A stretch of 17,004 bases of DNA from G020354025 sp964621455 (lineage in GTDB: Bacteria; Fidelibacterota; Marinisomatia; SCGC-AAA003-L08; TS1B11), in contig CAZULW010000048.1 in the NCBI GenBank assembly GCA_964621455.1, forward strand, positions 1 to 17,004. Direction: 5' to 3'. The notes beneath the pieces are model-generated. The model did no database searches. It saw only the letters and a program-made list of their open reading frames with translations, and had not been told where the DNA came from. Shown one piece after another: positions 1 through 7,491 of this stretch. Position numbers and translations under genes: made by a program. Position 1 is the first letter of the stretch. Every line of letters starts with the position of its first letter.

Positions 1-896
1 AGGATATCGGCTATGTTGATCTGGCCTGCGGCCTGCATCTTGCGGACCTGCTCCATTACCGACCGCCGGGCTTCGCCAACCTCCCGCTTGGAAAGGGCCT
101 CCTCTATCGGCTCGTACATGGCCTGCTTCTTCTGTGGCAGCACCTTGATAGCCTGCTCCACTGTCTCCTCATCAAACCCCTTGACAGCACGAGCGAGGAC
201 ATCCAAGTCAACCGCGTTAAGGACATCCCTGAGAACCTCATCCGGCAGCTGGAAAATATCATCGAAGGTGAGGTAGAAACGCTTGACCTCCTTATACAGC
301 TCCGGGTTGTCCTGGCTGAGCTTGTCCATGAACAGGTCGGCCTGCTCCAGGGTCATCTGTCCCAGCATGCCGGCCAGCTTTTCACCACCGCCGCGCTCGA
401 ATTCCGACGCCTTCGGCAGGTAGCGCGCTTTTTCCTGCAGGTCAGCGGCTACGGTCGCCACAGCTTCCAGATTCAGGGCGTCGGTGTCGCCCAGCTCCAT
501 GAGGGCCTCAATCCGCTGCTCGGGATCAAGGCGCTCGTAGACCCTCATCTGGCGCTCAGGACCCAGCTGGGCCAGAACGATGCCTATGATCGCAGGGGGC
601 TCCGCCAGGATCAGATAGGCGACCTGCTCATCTGACAACTTCTCCAGGAAAGCGAACGGCTTACGCATATCGCCCCTGGATTCCTTGAACTTCTCCGTCA
701 GGAAACCGAAATAGAACTCTTCCAGTACGGCTTTCTTGACCTTGAAGGGTACGCCCGTCAGCTCCCGCGCCCGAACCCTGATCCTGCGCAGATCGGTATC
801 GTTGAGCTCCTTGAAAACGGTTACAGCCAGGCCGTCGCCCAGTACCTGGAACAGGACGGCGGACTTGTCAAGGCCTGATAAAGCGGCATATTCCAT
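1..896 (-). CDS. fliG: FliG-like motor switch/rotor protein (3' end beyond the window)
   Basis: I translated this edge gene by hand; 298 codons are visible. All three FliG regions are recognisable in order. The N-domain (about residues 5-70, 'LSGLDKSAVLFQVLGDGLA') matches the FliG_N helical domain that binds the FliF tail. The middle domain (about 80-165) has 'LAEPPAIIGIVLAQL' where FliG has the EHPQxxAxxLA motif. The C-domain (about 205-295) has 'FDDIFQLPDEVLRDVL...VKGFDEETVEQA' in the pattern of the torque-generating domain, ending 'AAGQINIADI' like the last FliG helix. FliG is normally about 330-340 aa, so only a short tail should be missing. In flagella FliG sits on the cytoplasmic face of the FliF ring and receives torque from MotA. 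The ATG at 896 lies 3 nt after the FliF-like stop, with AAGGAG about 9 nt upstream. The torque-helix charges are altered: Lys near the E. coli R281 position, Glu rather than Asp nearby. Confidence 0.9.
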   Translation of the reverse strand, partial: MEYAALSGLDKSAVLFQVLGDGLAVTVFKELNDTDLRRIRVRARELTGVPFKVKKAVLEEFYFGFLTEKFKESRGDMRKPFAFLEKLSDEQVAYLILAEPPAIIGIVLAQLGPERQMRVYERLDPEQRIEALMELGDTDALNLEAVATVAADLQEKARYLPKASEFERGGGEKLAGMLGQMTLEQADLFMDKLSQDNPELYKEVKRFYLTFDDIFQLPDEVLRDVLNAVDLDVLARAVKGFDEETVEQAIKVLPQKKQAMYEPIEEALSKREVGEARRSVMEQVRKMQAAGQINIADI

Positions 897-899
897 ATA

Positions 900-2609
900 C
901 TAGGACTCCTTTTCCTCCTCGTCACGCAAGGCCGCGGCTACGCCTGATTCATCCTCACTCTCAGGGGCCCCTGCCTCTTCTTCCGGCTGCTCCTCCTTCT
1001 GCTGGAGCCAGTCATTAAGTATTCGCGTGGCCGATTCCGGCCGGCCGACACTCATGGAGACCACCGACTGCCGTATGGACTTGACTTCCGAGCGCAGGAC
1101 CTCGGGATCTTCTTCCACCAGGCTCGGGACGGGTTCCGCGGCTTCGCCAGGGCTTACTTGCTCTGCTTCAGAGGTCACTGCAGCCTCCTTATCAGACGGA
1201 GCTGGGGGCGCTGTCTCCCTGGGTTCGGCCTCCTCAGCAGCTTCTTCCGGCTTGACTTTCCTTTTAACCTTTTTCCGTGGAGCGGCGGCGGGGCGGGGCG
1301 CTGGCCTGCGGCGCAGATAAGGTGGCGGGCCGGGATATGCCACTCCCATGGGTGCCGCCTGAGCACGGCTGCGCGCGGTAGCCAGAAGAACGGCCACGAC
1401 AGCCAGCACCACTAACAGAACCACGCCCAGTAAAACCAGCAGGTTGTCACCCAGTACGCCGAGACCCTGCGGCGGGGGCGGTTCCCGAGTGAGGGCCGCT
1501 TCGATCTGGGCCTGGAGCCGCTCCTTCTCAGACTCAAAGGCCAGGCGCATGGCGTTCAGTGAATCTTCCAGCGAAGCGGCCTGGAGCGACAGGATGTCCT
1601 GCTCATCGGGAGGGAGCCGGCCTGATGTGAGATCCTTACGCATCTCGTCGATCTGGGTGAGCAGCGCTTCCTGGAGCCTGACGTTGGATTCTTCCCGCTG
1701 CGTCTGCAGGAAGATAAGGTCCTTGGCGCGTTCAGTCTGCACCTCGGCCAGGTCGGCCAGGGCCTGTTTGCGCTCTTCCTCGGATCGCTGCAAGTATTCC
1801 AGCTCCCGCTCGCGCAGCTCTTGCATGAGCTCTTCGTTGCGGGTCTGGGCCTCCTGGAGCTTTTCCTGCAAGTCCTCGGTCTGTCTAATCTGGATTTCCG
1901 TGGCGGGCACGCCGGGACCGGTCAGCTCCGCGGAGGGCCGGCGATCCTTGAAGGAGGCGGTGGTAATGGACAGCACGTCGCCGCGGTCGCGGTCAAAGCG
2001 TGAGGCAACGAGCGTCACCTGGCGTACATTCTCAATGATCTGGGGCGAGACACCATCTTCCAGGATAATACTGACGGCCATGGACTTGATGCTGGGCAGA
2101 CCGCCGGTGGTTTCGATGGTTCCGGTGACCTCTGCCATGCCGGTAACCACCTCGCCTTCACCGGCTGCTTCTTCGGACGGCAGCGAGGGTTCGGCCTCGT
2201 CCAGGGGGCGTATTGGCTCACCGATCCCGGTCTCTACGTCCGGAAAGCCTGGTATCGGGAACGGGTTGGTGACGGTCCGCTGGGCGCGCTCAGCTTCGGC
2301 GCCCGGCTCGGCACCCTCCAGCTGGCGGGCGACAGCCCCCGGTTCACCACCCCTGATCAAGCGCCCGTCGGGTGTGCGATAAACCGTTTCCACCTGGCGG
2401 GCCGCGGTAAAGGCCAGCTCGACTTTGACATCTACAACAAATAGAGACTCATCCAGAATCTTGGATATTGCGTTTGTCACTCTCTGCTGGATCGTGTTTT
2501 CCAGCAGGAGCTTCTGGGATAGATAGCCCAACTCCTGGCTCCTGACGAGGGATATACAAACCAGCAGGATTAATAGAATGGCAGAGGAAAATAGTGTGCG
2601 CAGTCGCAT
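900..2609 (-). CDS. Divergent FliF-like ring protein: RBM3 + long coiled coil + TM + FliG-binding tail
   Basis: 569 aa. Residues 5-22 are an N-terminal hydrophobic segment, either a signal peptide ('LVRS|QE') or TM1. Residues 33-85 ('LENTIQQRVTNAISKIL', 'VDVKVELAF', 'VETVYRTPDGRLI') match the first half of FliF RBM3. Residues 86-158 are a Pro/Glu-rich insertion where FliF has its beta-collar. Residues 159-221 ('TGTIETTGGLPSIKSMAVSI', 'RFDRDRGDVLSITTASF') match the second half of RBM3. Residues 236-375 are a charged coiled coil, 388-411 a TM helix, then a Pro/Ala/Glu cytoplasmic tail. Its end ('SMSVGRPESATRILNDWLQQ', 516-535) resembles the FliF C-terminal FliG-binding motif. FliF RBM1 and RBM2 are absent, and canonical FliF has no coiled coil before TM2. 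It lies between motB and fliG, which supports a rotor-ring role. Another reading is a T3SS/sporulation-type ring relative, but the FliG-binding tail argues for FliF ancestry. Confidence 0.82.
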   Translation of the reverse strand: MRLRTLFSSAILLILLVCISLVRSQELGYLSQKLLLENTIQQRVTNAISKILDESLFVVDVKVELAFTAARQVETVYRTPDGRLIRGGEPGAVARQLEGAEPGAEAERAQRTVTNPFPIPGFPDVETGIGEPIRPLDEAEPSLPSEEAAGEGEVVTGMAEVTGTIETTGGLPSIKSMAVSIILEDGVSPQIIENVRQVTLVASRFDRDRGDVLSITTASFKDRRPSAELTGPGVPATEIQIRQTEDLQEKLQEAQTRNEELMQELRERELEYLQRSEEERKQALADLAEVQTERAKDLIFLQTQREESNVRLQEALLTQIDEMRKDLTSGRLPPDEQDILSLQAASLEDSLNAMRLAFESEKERLQAQIEAALTREPPPPQGLGVLGDNLLVLLGVVLLVVLAVVAVLLATARSRAQAAPMGVAYPGPPPYLRRRPAPRPAAAPRKKVKRKVKPEEAAEEAEPRETAPPAPSDKEAAVTSEAEQVSPGEAAEPVPSLVEEDPEVLRSEVKSIRQSVVSMSVGRPESATRILNDWLQQKEEQPEEEAGAPESEDESGVAAALRDEEEKES

Positions 2610-2627
2610 CAGGGGCTCCTGTGTTAA

Positions 2628-3335
2628 TTAACCTATCGCAAGGAAAGTAATCTCCACCCGACGGTTTACCGATCGAAGTTCTTCCGTACTGTTTTGGGCC
2701 CGAACCATCTCGTTGGACACACCGACCCGGGTTTGCTGCCAGTTGGTGCCATAGGGAATTCGGTCCGCGAAACCCACGGCCCGCAGCTTGTGTCCAGGTA
2801 CGCCTTTATCAATACAGTATTTGACCACACGTGCCGCCCGGCCCGCCGACAGCTCCCAGTTGGTGGGATATTTCTCAATCCAGGCCTCGGGAATGGGCAG
2901 ATTATCCGTATGGCCTTCTACGGCAATGGGAAACCTGTTGCCCTCGTCCATCATGATGGGGATAATGCCGTTCAGGAAAGTATACATCGCTGGCTTGAGA
3001 TCGGCACTACCGGGATCAAAAGCAAACTCACTGCCGATGGTAATGCTGGTGCCCTTGGGGCTGTGGGTGACCTCGGCTACGTCCTGCATCTTCGTCTGCT
3101 CGATGGCTTCCTGGACCTCATCCCGGATCTGACTCTGGGTCTTGATCTGCCGCCTTTCTCTGCGCTCTCCCGTCGCGCTATCCTGCATGGCGGCCGCCAT
3201 ATCGGCCATCTTCACCGGGTCCAGCGTTGCCATGGAGAAGAGCAGAACGAAAAAGGTCATCAGTAGGGTCATCATATCGGCGAAGGTCGCGAAGTACTCG
3301 GGCAGGCCTTCTTCTTCTCGCTTCTTGATAGCCAT
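2628..3335 (-). CDS. motB: MotB-type stator protein with OmpA peptidoglycan-binding domain
   Basis: 235 aa. The cytoplasmic N-terminus (1-13) is short and charged. One TM helix follows (about 14-36, 'YFATFADMMTLLMTFFVLLF'), carrying Asp20 at the position of the ion-binding Asp (E. coli MotB D32). Next come an amphipathic plug/linker (40-90) and an OmpA-like domain (about 95-233: 'FDPGSADLKP', 'VEGHTDNLPIP', 'NWELSAGRAARVV', 'NRRVEITF') that anchors stators to peptidoglycan. The family normally has 250-310 aa, so this is compact. There is a small extra stretch (about 197-222) before the NRRVEI motif. It is the partner of MotA immediately upstream (9 nt gap) and precedes the FliF-like gene by 18 nt. 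The retained Asp implies an ion-conducting stator. ExbD/TolR are excluded by the OmpA domain. Confidence 0.94.
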   Translation of the reverse strand: MAIKKREEEGLPEYFATFADMMTLLMTFFVLLFSMATLDPVKMADMAAAMQDSATGERRERRQIKTQSQIRDEVQEAIEQTKMQDVAEVTHSPKGTSITIGSEFAFDPGSADLKPAMYTFLNGIIPIMMDEGNRFPIAVEGHTDNLPIPEAWIEKYPTNWELSAGRAARVVKYCIDKGVPGHKLRAVGFADRIPYGTNWQQTRVGVSNEMVRAQNSTEELRSVNRRVEITFLAIG

Positions 3336-3344
3336 AGTAGTTCC

Positions 3345-4154
3345 CTAAGCTCCTCCTCCAGGTTCCATTCTCTTCCATTCGCGAGGTGGAATGAAGGAAT
3401 TGATTTTCTCGCGCACGATCAGGGGATGCTTTTTCATCTGCAGCAGGCAGACCCCTTCGGTGATCATGTTCTGCTGGGTGCTCTTGCTGGTGATCTGGCT
3501 GAGAAGCTTTTCGGCCATGGGCAGGAAGAACAGGTTGGCCAGCAGCGCTCCGTAGAAAGTAGTGATCAGGGCCGTGGCCATGCCGCTGCCTATAGCGCCA
3601 GCCATATCCGCGCCGCCGCCCTCAGCGCTCATGCCTTTGAGCATGAATACCAGCCCGATGAGCGTACCGATGATGCCGAAGGCCGGCGCGAACTTGCCCA
3701 TGGCCTTGAACATGTTAGCTTCCACCATTTCCCTTTCCTCGCGGTATTCAACCCGGGTCCCCAGGATGTCGCGAATCTCTTCAACCGCATACCCGTCCAC
3801 TACCATTTGAAGACCGTCTCTAAGGAAAGGATTTCGAACCTGGTCAAGGGCGTTTTCCAGGTCCTTGGGCCCCTTGCGCGCTACGGTACCCATGTCAACA
3901 ATCTCATCCACTAACGGCCCCAGCTCCACTTTCCCGCCTTTAAATACGGCCCCCATGATCGTAAGCAGGCGCTTAACCTCCCTGGGGGGAAAAGCGACGG
4001 CCGTGGCTGCTATGGTTCCACCAAGGACGATCATGAATGATATCGGCGCTGCAAACACAGTGAAGCTAGTCTCCGACTGTATCGCCTGCATTACAATGGC
4101 ACCGCCTACCAGGCTGACGCCGACCAAGATCCCGATGATAGTTGCAAAATCCAT
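3345..4154 (-). CDS. motA: MotA-type stator ion-channel subunit
   Basis: 269 aa, typical MotA/PomA length. Four hydrophobic segments are visible: about 3-24, 31-54, 155-174 and 188-212. A cytoplasmic loop of about 100 residues between TM2 and TM3 carries the charged patch that contacts FliG. Conserved features include 'FAPAFGIIGTLIGLVFMLKG' in TM3 and 'TTFYGALLANLFFLP' in TM4, with the two functionally important prolines (P157, P212). The C-terminal tail is basic. MotA pentamers surround MotB dimers in the inner membrane and turn ion flow into work on FliG. The ATG at 4154 is 6 nt after the upstream stop, with TAGG about 6 nt before it. The length and the MotB/FliG neighbours favour MotA over ExbB/TolQ. 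Confidence 0.94.
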   Translation of the reverse strand: MDFATIIGILVGVSLVGGAIVMQAIQSETSFTVFAAPISFMIVLGGTIAATAVAFPPREVKRLLTIMGAVFKGGKVELGPLVDEIVDMGTVARKGPKDLENALDQVRNPFLRDGLQMVVDGYAVEEIRDILGTRVEYREEREMVEANMFKAMGKFAPAFGIIGTLIGLVFMLKGMSAEGGGADMAGAIGSGMATALITTFYGALLANLFFLPMAEKLLSQITSKSTQQNMITEGVCLLQMKKHPLIVREKINSFIPPREWKRMEPGGGA

Positions 4155-4160
4155 ACGAAC

Positions 4161-5519
4161 CTACTGTTGTAGTATTAGAGACGTTGTCTTAAGGCGATTC
4201 TCTTTCAGCGCCCGGAGAATATTACGGACATCGTCATATTCCGGGTCGAGTTTCAATGCCAGGTTCCAGTTAATCGTGGCTCGCTGTACATCGCCCAATT
4301 TAAAATATATCGAACCCCGACGGGCATATGCAATGGCTAGATCGGGGTTGAGCTGGATTGCCATTTCCACCTCTTGAAGCGCATCCCGGTAGTTACCCTG
4401 GTAGTAATGTTGGAGCGATGATGAAAGGTGTCGCATTGTATAATTGATGTTTGATTTCATCATCTGAATGCGCAATTGCATGCTGCGCACCGAATCGCCC
4501 AGGAACACGCGCTGTTGTTCGAGCATGGCCACCTGGCCGTGCAAATTGTCAACCTCGAAGCTGGCCATGCGCAGCGAGTCGCGCAGGGATGCCAGGAGAA
4601 AGTCCGCCGCCTGCAGGGTGGAATCCAGCTGTCGGGCCAGGAGCCCCTCCTCAACCAGTTCGGGCTCAATCCTCGGCCCCATAGCCGCCACTTCCCCTTC
4701 TACCGCGCGGGCCGCCGGCCTTCTATCAAGGCGGGGCACGGAAAGATTCAGTCCTATCACTATGGCCGGGGACTCGGGGGAGAGGGACACTCCCTCTTCC
4801 TGGCTGCCGAACTCGGGCAAGCTCTCCACATGGACAAAGCCGATCTGTAGGCGGTAATCGGTGGTGATGGGAATGCGGATGCCGACGTTAATCCCGTGGC
4901 CGTCAAATTCACCGATCACATCCAGGCCGCCCCGGCCGGCGAAGATTGGTGTCTTCAACAGAAAACCGGCATATACACTCACCTGTGTGGCGGTGTCCTC
5001 CGCCGCTTCCGCTGCGGCGCCCGCCAGCGCCCCGGTGCCAAAGCCCATGTAGGAATTCAAGAGATAACGCCCCACGGCTTGCTCGCTTGAAATCACCCCA
5101 AGAAACGAGAGCAGATCGGAGTCCATTGCCAGTTTGCCGTTGGACTGGCTGAGAACAAAATCCTGCACGCCAACGGAGAAGCTGATATTCCCATAGGCCC
5201 ACAGACGCTGCTGCAGATGAAAACCGATCTCCAGGGTAGTGTCAATCGCTGATACCGACGACATACCCAGGCGGAGGTTCCTGGATATCTCCGAGTCAAA
5301 GTAGACGCCCGTGGCGCTGCTGTAGGGCTGGACTTTCACCACTTCGGCCACGAAACCGGCGCTGAACAGGTAGGGAGACCGGACAACCGAGCTCATGGGG
5401 ATCCGCATCATAGGCCCCGGCCGGCTATAGGACAGCCGTGAAATCCCCCGGGCCGGCTCCCATGCCAGGGCAACCAGAATGGCAACAAGCACTAACCTGA
5501 ATTTTAAAGCTCCGTACAT
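4161..5519 (-). CDS. Outer-membrane barrel-like protein with periplasmic coiled coil and TPR domain
   Basis: 452 aa; I recognise no named family. A Sec signal peptide (1-25, 'VAILVALAWEPARG|IS') is followed by residues 40-262 rich in alternating hydrophobic beta-strands with Gly/aromatic residues ('TLEIGFHLQQRLWAYGNISF', 'GLDVIGEFDGHGINVGIRI', 'YRLQIGFVHVE', 'AIVIGLNLSV'), as in a small outer-membrane beta-barrel. Residues about 285-357 are a coiled coil ('LDSTLQAADFLLASLRDSL', 'LHGQVAMLEQQRVFLGDSV'). Residues about 365-440 hold two TPR repeats ('YYQGNYRDALQEVEMAIQLN', 'FKLGDVQRATINWNLALKL'). The layout suggests a barrel in the outer membrane with coil and TPR in the periplasm. It is co-transcribed with motA (6 nt gap), so I infer it is the outer-membrane part of the motor complex. 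Confidence 0.75.
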   Translation of the reverse strand: MYGALKFRLVLVAILVALAWEPARGISRLSYSRPGPMMRIPMSSVVRSPYLFSAGFVAEVVKVQPYSSATGVYFDSEISRNLRLGMSSVSAIDTTLEIGFHLQQRLWAYGNISFSVGVQDFVLSQSNGKLAMDSDLLSFLGVISSEQAVGRYLLNSYMGFGTGALAGAAAEAAEDTATQVSVYAGFLLKTPIFAGRGGLDVIGEFDGHGINVGIRIPITTDYRLQIGFVHVESLPEFGSQEEGVSLSPESPAIVIGLNLSVPRLDRRPAARAVEGEVAAMGPRIEPELVEEGLLARQLDSTLQAADFLLASLRDSLRMASFEVDNLHGQVAMLEQQRVFLGDSVRSMQLRIQMMKSNINYTMRHLSSSLQHYYQGNYRDALQEVEMAIQLNPDLAIAYARRGSIYFKLGDVQRATINWNLALKLDPEYDDVRNILRALKENRLKTTSLILQQ

Positions 5520-5526
5520 ATGTGAT

Positions 5527-6393
5527 CTAAAAATGCTTCAATTCCCTGATGGTCAGCTCCGCCAGGCGAAGGTACTCACTGGCCGGATACTGGCTGACTA
5601 TGGTTTGAAATCGAGAGCGCGCCTCCCGGGGTTTTCCCTGCCTTAAATAAATGAGCCCCTGCAGAACGATGGCGTCATCTCCCAGCTCACTATCTGCGGC
5701 GGGCACCTTTTCCAGAACCAGCAGGGCCTCATCGAATTGTCCCCGGTGAAAATGGGCATCAGCGCACCAGTAGGCCACCCGGATACGCTCTCCCGGGCTG
5801 AGGGTCGATTCGTCAAGTACCTCACACAGCCGGATCAGATCTTCAAGACGGCCGGCTCTATAGGCCTGAAGGACATGGTGGTAGCCGGGATTGTCCGGCA
5901 ATGGCGACCGGGCCGATCCCCCTGGAGAAGGGTCGACCTCATCCGGCGCACTTCTGACCGTCTGAGGGACTTCGTTTTCCTTGCGGCTGGTCTGGATCTT
6001 CCGGATCAATGACCGCAGCCGCTCGTTCTCCAGCCGTACAGCTTCCACATCCTGGTTCAAGGAATTCTCGAGAGCATTGATTTTACCGCCCAGATCATCC
6101 AGGACCGACCGCAGCTCCCTGGTGGATTCGATGAAGGCTGCGCCGGGAGGTTCTTTGCCAACCATCAGGCCAACATCACCTATCGCGGGCAGGGAGTCCG
6201 CCCGGGCGGCAGAGTCCCCGCGGCCGGGCTCGATGATGATGCCCAGGTCCATGAGGTAGACATCTTCTTCCTGCTTGTCCTGAGCAGCCAGGGCACCTCC
6301 AGGGCCAAATGATGCCCCGAGCACCAGCGCCGCTATCAGCCAGCCGCCGATCGGCGCGGCGACTGTTCTCATCCTCCTGCGCCTACGCCCCAT
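5527..6393 (-). CDS. Periplasmic coiled-coil/TPR protein, CpoB(YbgF)-like layout
   Basis: 288 aa. An arginine-rich N-terminus and hydrophobic stretch form a Sec signal peptide with likely cleavage after 'GGALA' (residue 37). A linker follows, then a coiled coil at 88-136 ('STRELRSVLDDLGGKINALE', 'LENERLRSLIRKI'), a Pro/Ser linker at 145-167, and a TPR block at 170-286 ('YHHVLQAYRAGRLEDLIRLC', 'AHFHRGQFDEALLVLEKV', 'LIYLRQGKPREARSRFQTIV'). The order signal peptide, coil, C-terminal TPR matches CpoB/YbgF of the Tol-Pal system, but no tolQRAB or pal is nearby. The second Met (residue 8) is an alternative start. The gene lies 5 nt after the lipoprotein gene and 7 nt before the barrel-TPR gene, so a periplasmic scaffold for the same machine is the simplest inference. 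Confidence 0.75.
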   Translation of the reverse strand: MGRRRRRMRTVAAPIGGWLIAALVLGASFGPGGALAAQDKQEEDVYLMDLGIIIEPGRGDSAARADSLPAIGDVGLMVGKEPPGAAFIESTRELRSVLDDLGGKINALENSLNQDVEAVRLENERLRSLIRKIQTSRKENEVPQTVRSAPDEVDPSPGGSARSPLPDNPGYHHVLQAYRAGRLEDLIRLCEVLDESTLSPGERIRVAYWCADAHFHRGQFDEALLVLEKVPAADSELGDDAIVLQGLIYLRQGKPREARSRFQTIVSQYPASEYLRLAELTIRELKHF

Positions 6394-6398
6394 GCTGC

Positions 6399-7397
6399 CT
6401 ACTGGTAGTCTTCCCAGTCAATGGTATAGGAATAACCGATGTAACTGCCAAAGGATTTTGCCACGTACAACTCGAAGGTTGCAGCAGCGCCTGGAAGCAG
6501 GGAAGCGTCCGAGGTTATGCCCGATTCAAAGGTATGGAAAGAACCCTTGACGAACGTGGTCAGGGTCTTGGTGTTGCCGCTCCAGTCTCTACGGAACACA
6601 AAATTTACCTTAACGAAATCAGCGCGTCGGCCGCCAATATTCTTCACCTGGCCCCGGAGCTTAAGGTTTCCCGAACGGTCCTTGGCTTCGTTGATGGTAC
6701 CCACCAGGACCACATTAGGCGCATAGGACGACTTGGCCGCCGTCCGGGCCGGTTCCGCGGGCCTGGTTGCCGTGATGGAGGGCTCCACTACCCGGTTGGC
6801 CGGTGACGGGGGGGGCACGGAAAAGCTTCCCGTGGCCTCCAGCGCAGTGGACTCTTCCAGCGGCTCTTCGGGGATATTTTCCACGATGCGGACAACGGAA
6901 GGACGCTCAACGACAAGGTAACCAATGAGGGTCTCAACCTTGAGTATCTTCTCATCCTGGTAAACGATCTTACCAAAGATGGTGCTGCCGTTGTCCAGGA
7001 TGATCTCTTTGTTGTAGATGGACAAGGGATTGGCCCACATGGTGCTCTTGGCCTGCAGGTCCCTGAGCTCGGAGGCGAGGTGGTTCACATCAGCCCCCAG
7101 TTTTTTTATCTCAAAGTTGAGCTCGTTGAGGACATAGTCTTCGGTGGAGCCGGGAGCCTGGATCGGCCTCTCTTCGCCCGGAACGGCAGGCGGCGCTGCC
7201 CTCTCAGACGGCGGCACATCGGCTTCAGCCTCGCCCTCGGCCAGGGGGACCTGCTCGAGTCCGGCTTCCTCCACCTGCTCGGTTACCTCTGCGGCCTGTT
7301 CTTCAGCCGCTCGCTTCCTGGCACGGCGCGCCGCGCAGCCATCCAGGATAAATAACGCCATGACCAGGATCAACAGCTTTATGTAGATGTTTTTCAT
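6399..7397 (-). CDS. Lipoprotein with coiled coil, small beta domain and FxLYD-like C-terminal domain
   Basis: 332 aa from the ATG at 7397. I prefer this start because it begins directly with a lipoprotein signal ('KLLILVMALFILDGC', lipidated Cys21), and the longer reading from 7481 would overlap the promoter. After the Cys come an Ala/Glu-rich low-complexity stretch (22-80), a short coiled coil (85-120) and a small beta domain at about 128-175 ('EIILDNGSTIFGKIVYQDEK', 'LIGYLVVERPSVVRI'). A Pro-rich linker leads to a C-terminal immunoglobulin-like domain at 228-328 ('LKLRGQVKNIGGRRADFVKV', 'LLPGAAATFELYV') in the pattern of FxLYD/late-competence-type domains. First gene of the motor operon. 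The Asp at lipobox position +2 seen in E. coli inner-membrane lipoproteins is absent (Ala), so outer-membrane sorting is plausible. Confidence 0.78.
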   Translation of the reverse strand: MKNIYIKLLILVMALFILDGCAARRARKRAAEEQAAEVTEQVEEAGLEQVPLAEGEAEADVPPSERAAPPAVPGEERPIQAPGSTEDYVLNELNFEIKKLGADVNHLASELRDLQAKSTMWANPLSIYNKEIILDNGSTIFGKIVYQDEKILKVETLIGYLVVERPSVVRIVENIPEEPLEESTALEATGSFSVPPPSPANRVVEPSITATRPAEPARTAAKSSYAPNVVLVGTINEAKDRSGNLKLRGQVKNIGGRRADFVKVNFVFRRDWSGNTKTLTTFVKGSFHTFESGITSDASLLPGAAATFELYVAKSFGSYIGYSYTIDWEDYQ

Positions 7398-7462
7398 ATA
7401 TTGACCCAGAATATTACCTCGGTTTGAACAGCTAGTAAAGCAACTTTCCCAAATGTTTGAAA

Positions 7463-7491
7463 AATGTAGTTGCCACCTCACCGAATGTCAA
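7463..7491 (-). promoter_or_regulatory. Sigma70-type promoter of the motor operon
   Basis: Read on the minus strand: a consensus -35 TTGACA at 7491-7486, a spacer of exactly 17 nt, then -10 TACATT at 7468-7463 (4 of 6 matches). Transcription would start near 7456, giving a leader of about 60 nt before the lipoprotein ATG at 7397. It is the best promoter match I found and the only clear one for the seven-gene operon, so the motor genes probably form one transcript with housekeeping-type initiation rather than a flagellar sigma28/sigma54 promoter. Confidence 0.7.

Noticed and set aside
1444..2382. 312-codon plus-strand open frame opposite the FliF-like gene
   Set aside because: Ser/Arg-rich shadow of a GC-rich coding strand; no ribosome site or motif, and the minus-strand protein has clear FliF features.
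4988..7397. Tol-Pal system suggested by the CpoB-like protein and MotAB-like (TolQR-like) neighbours
   Set aside because: MotA length and MotB OmpA domain differ from TolQ/TolR, and no tolA, tolB or pal is present; FliF/FliG next door point to a flagellar-type motor.
7398..7481. Longer start for the lipoprotein (28 extra residues)
   Set aside because: It would begin inside the TTGACA/TACATT promoter and bury the lipoprotein signal; the ATG at 7397 starts directly at the signal.
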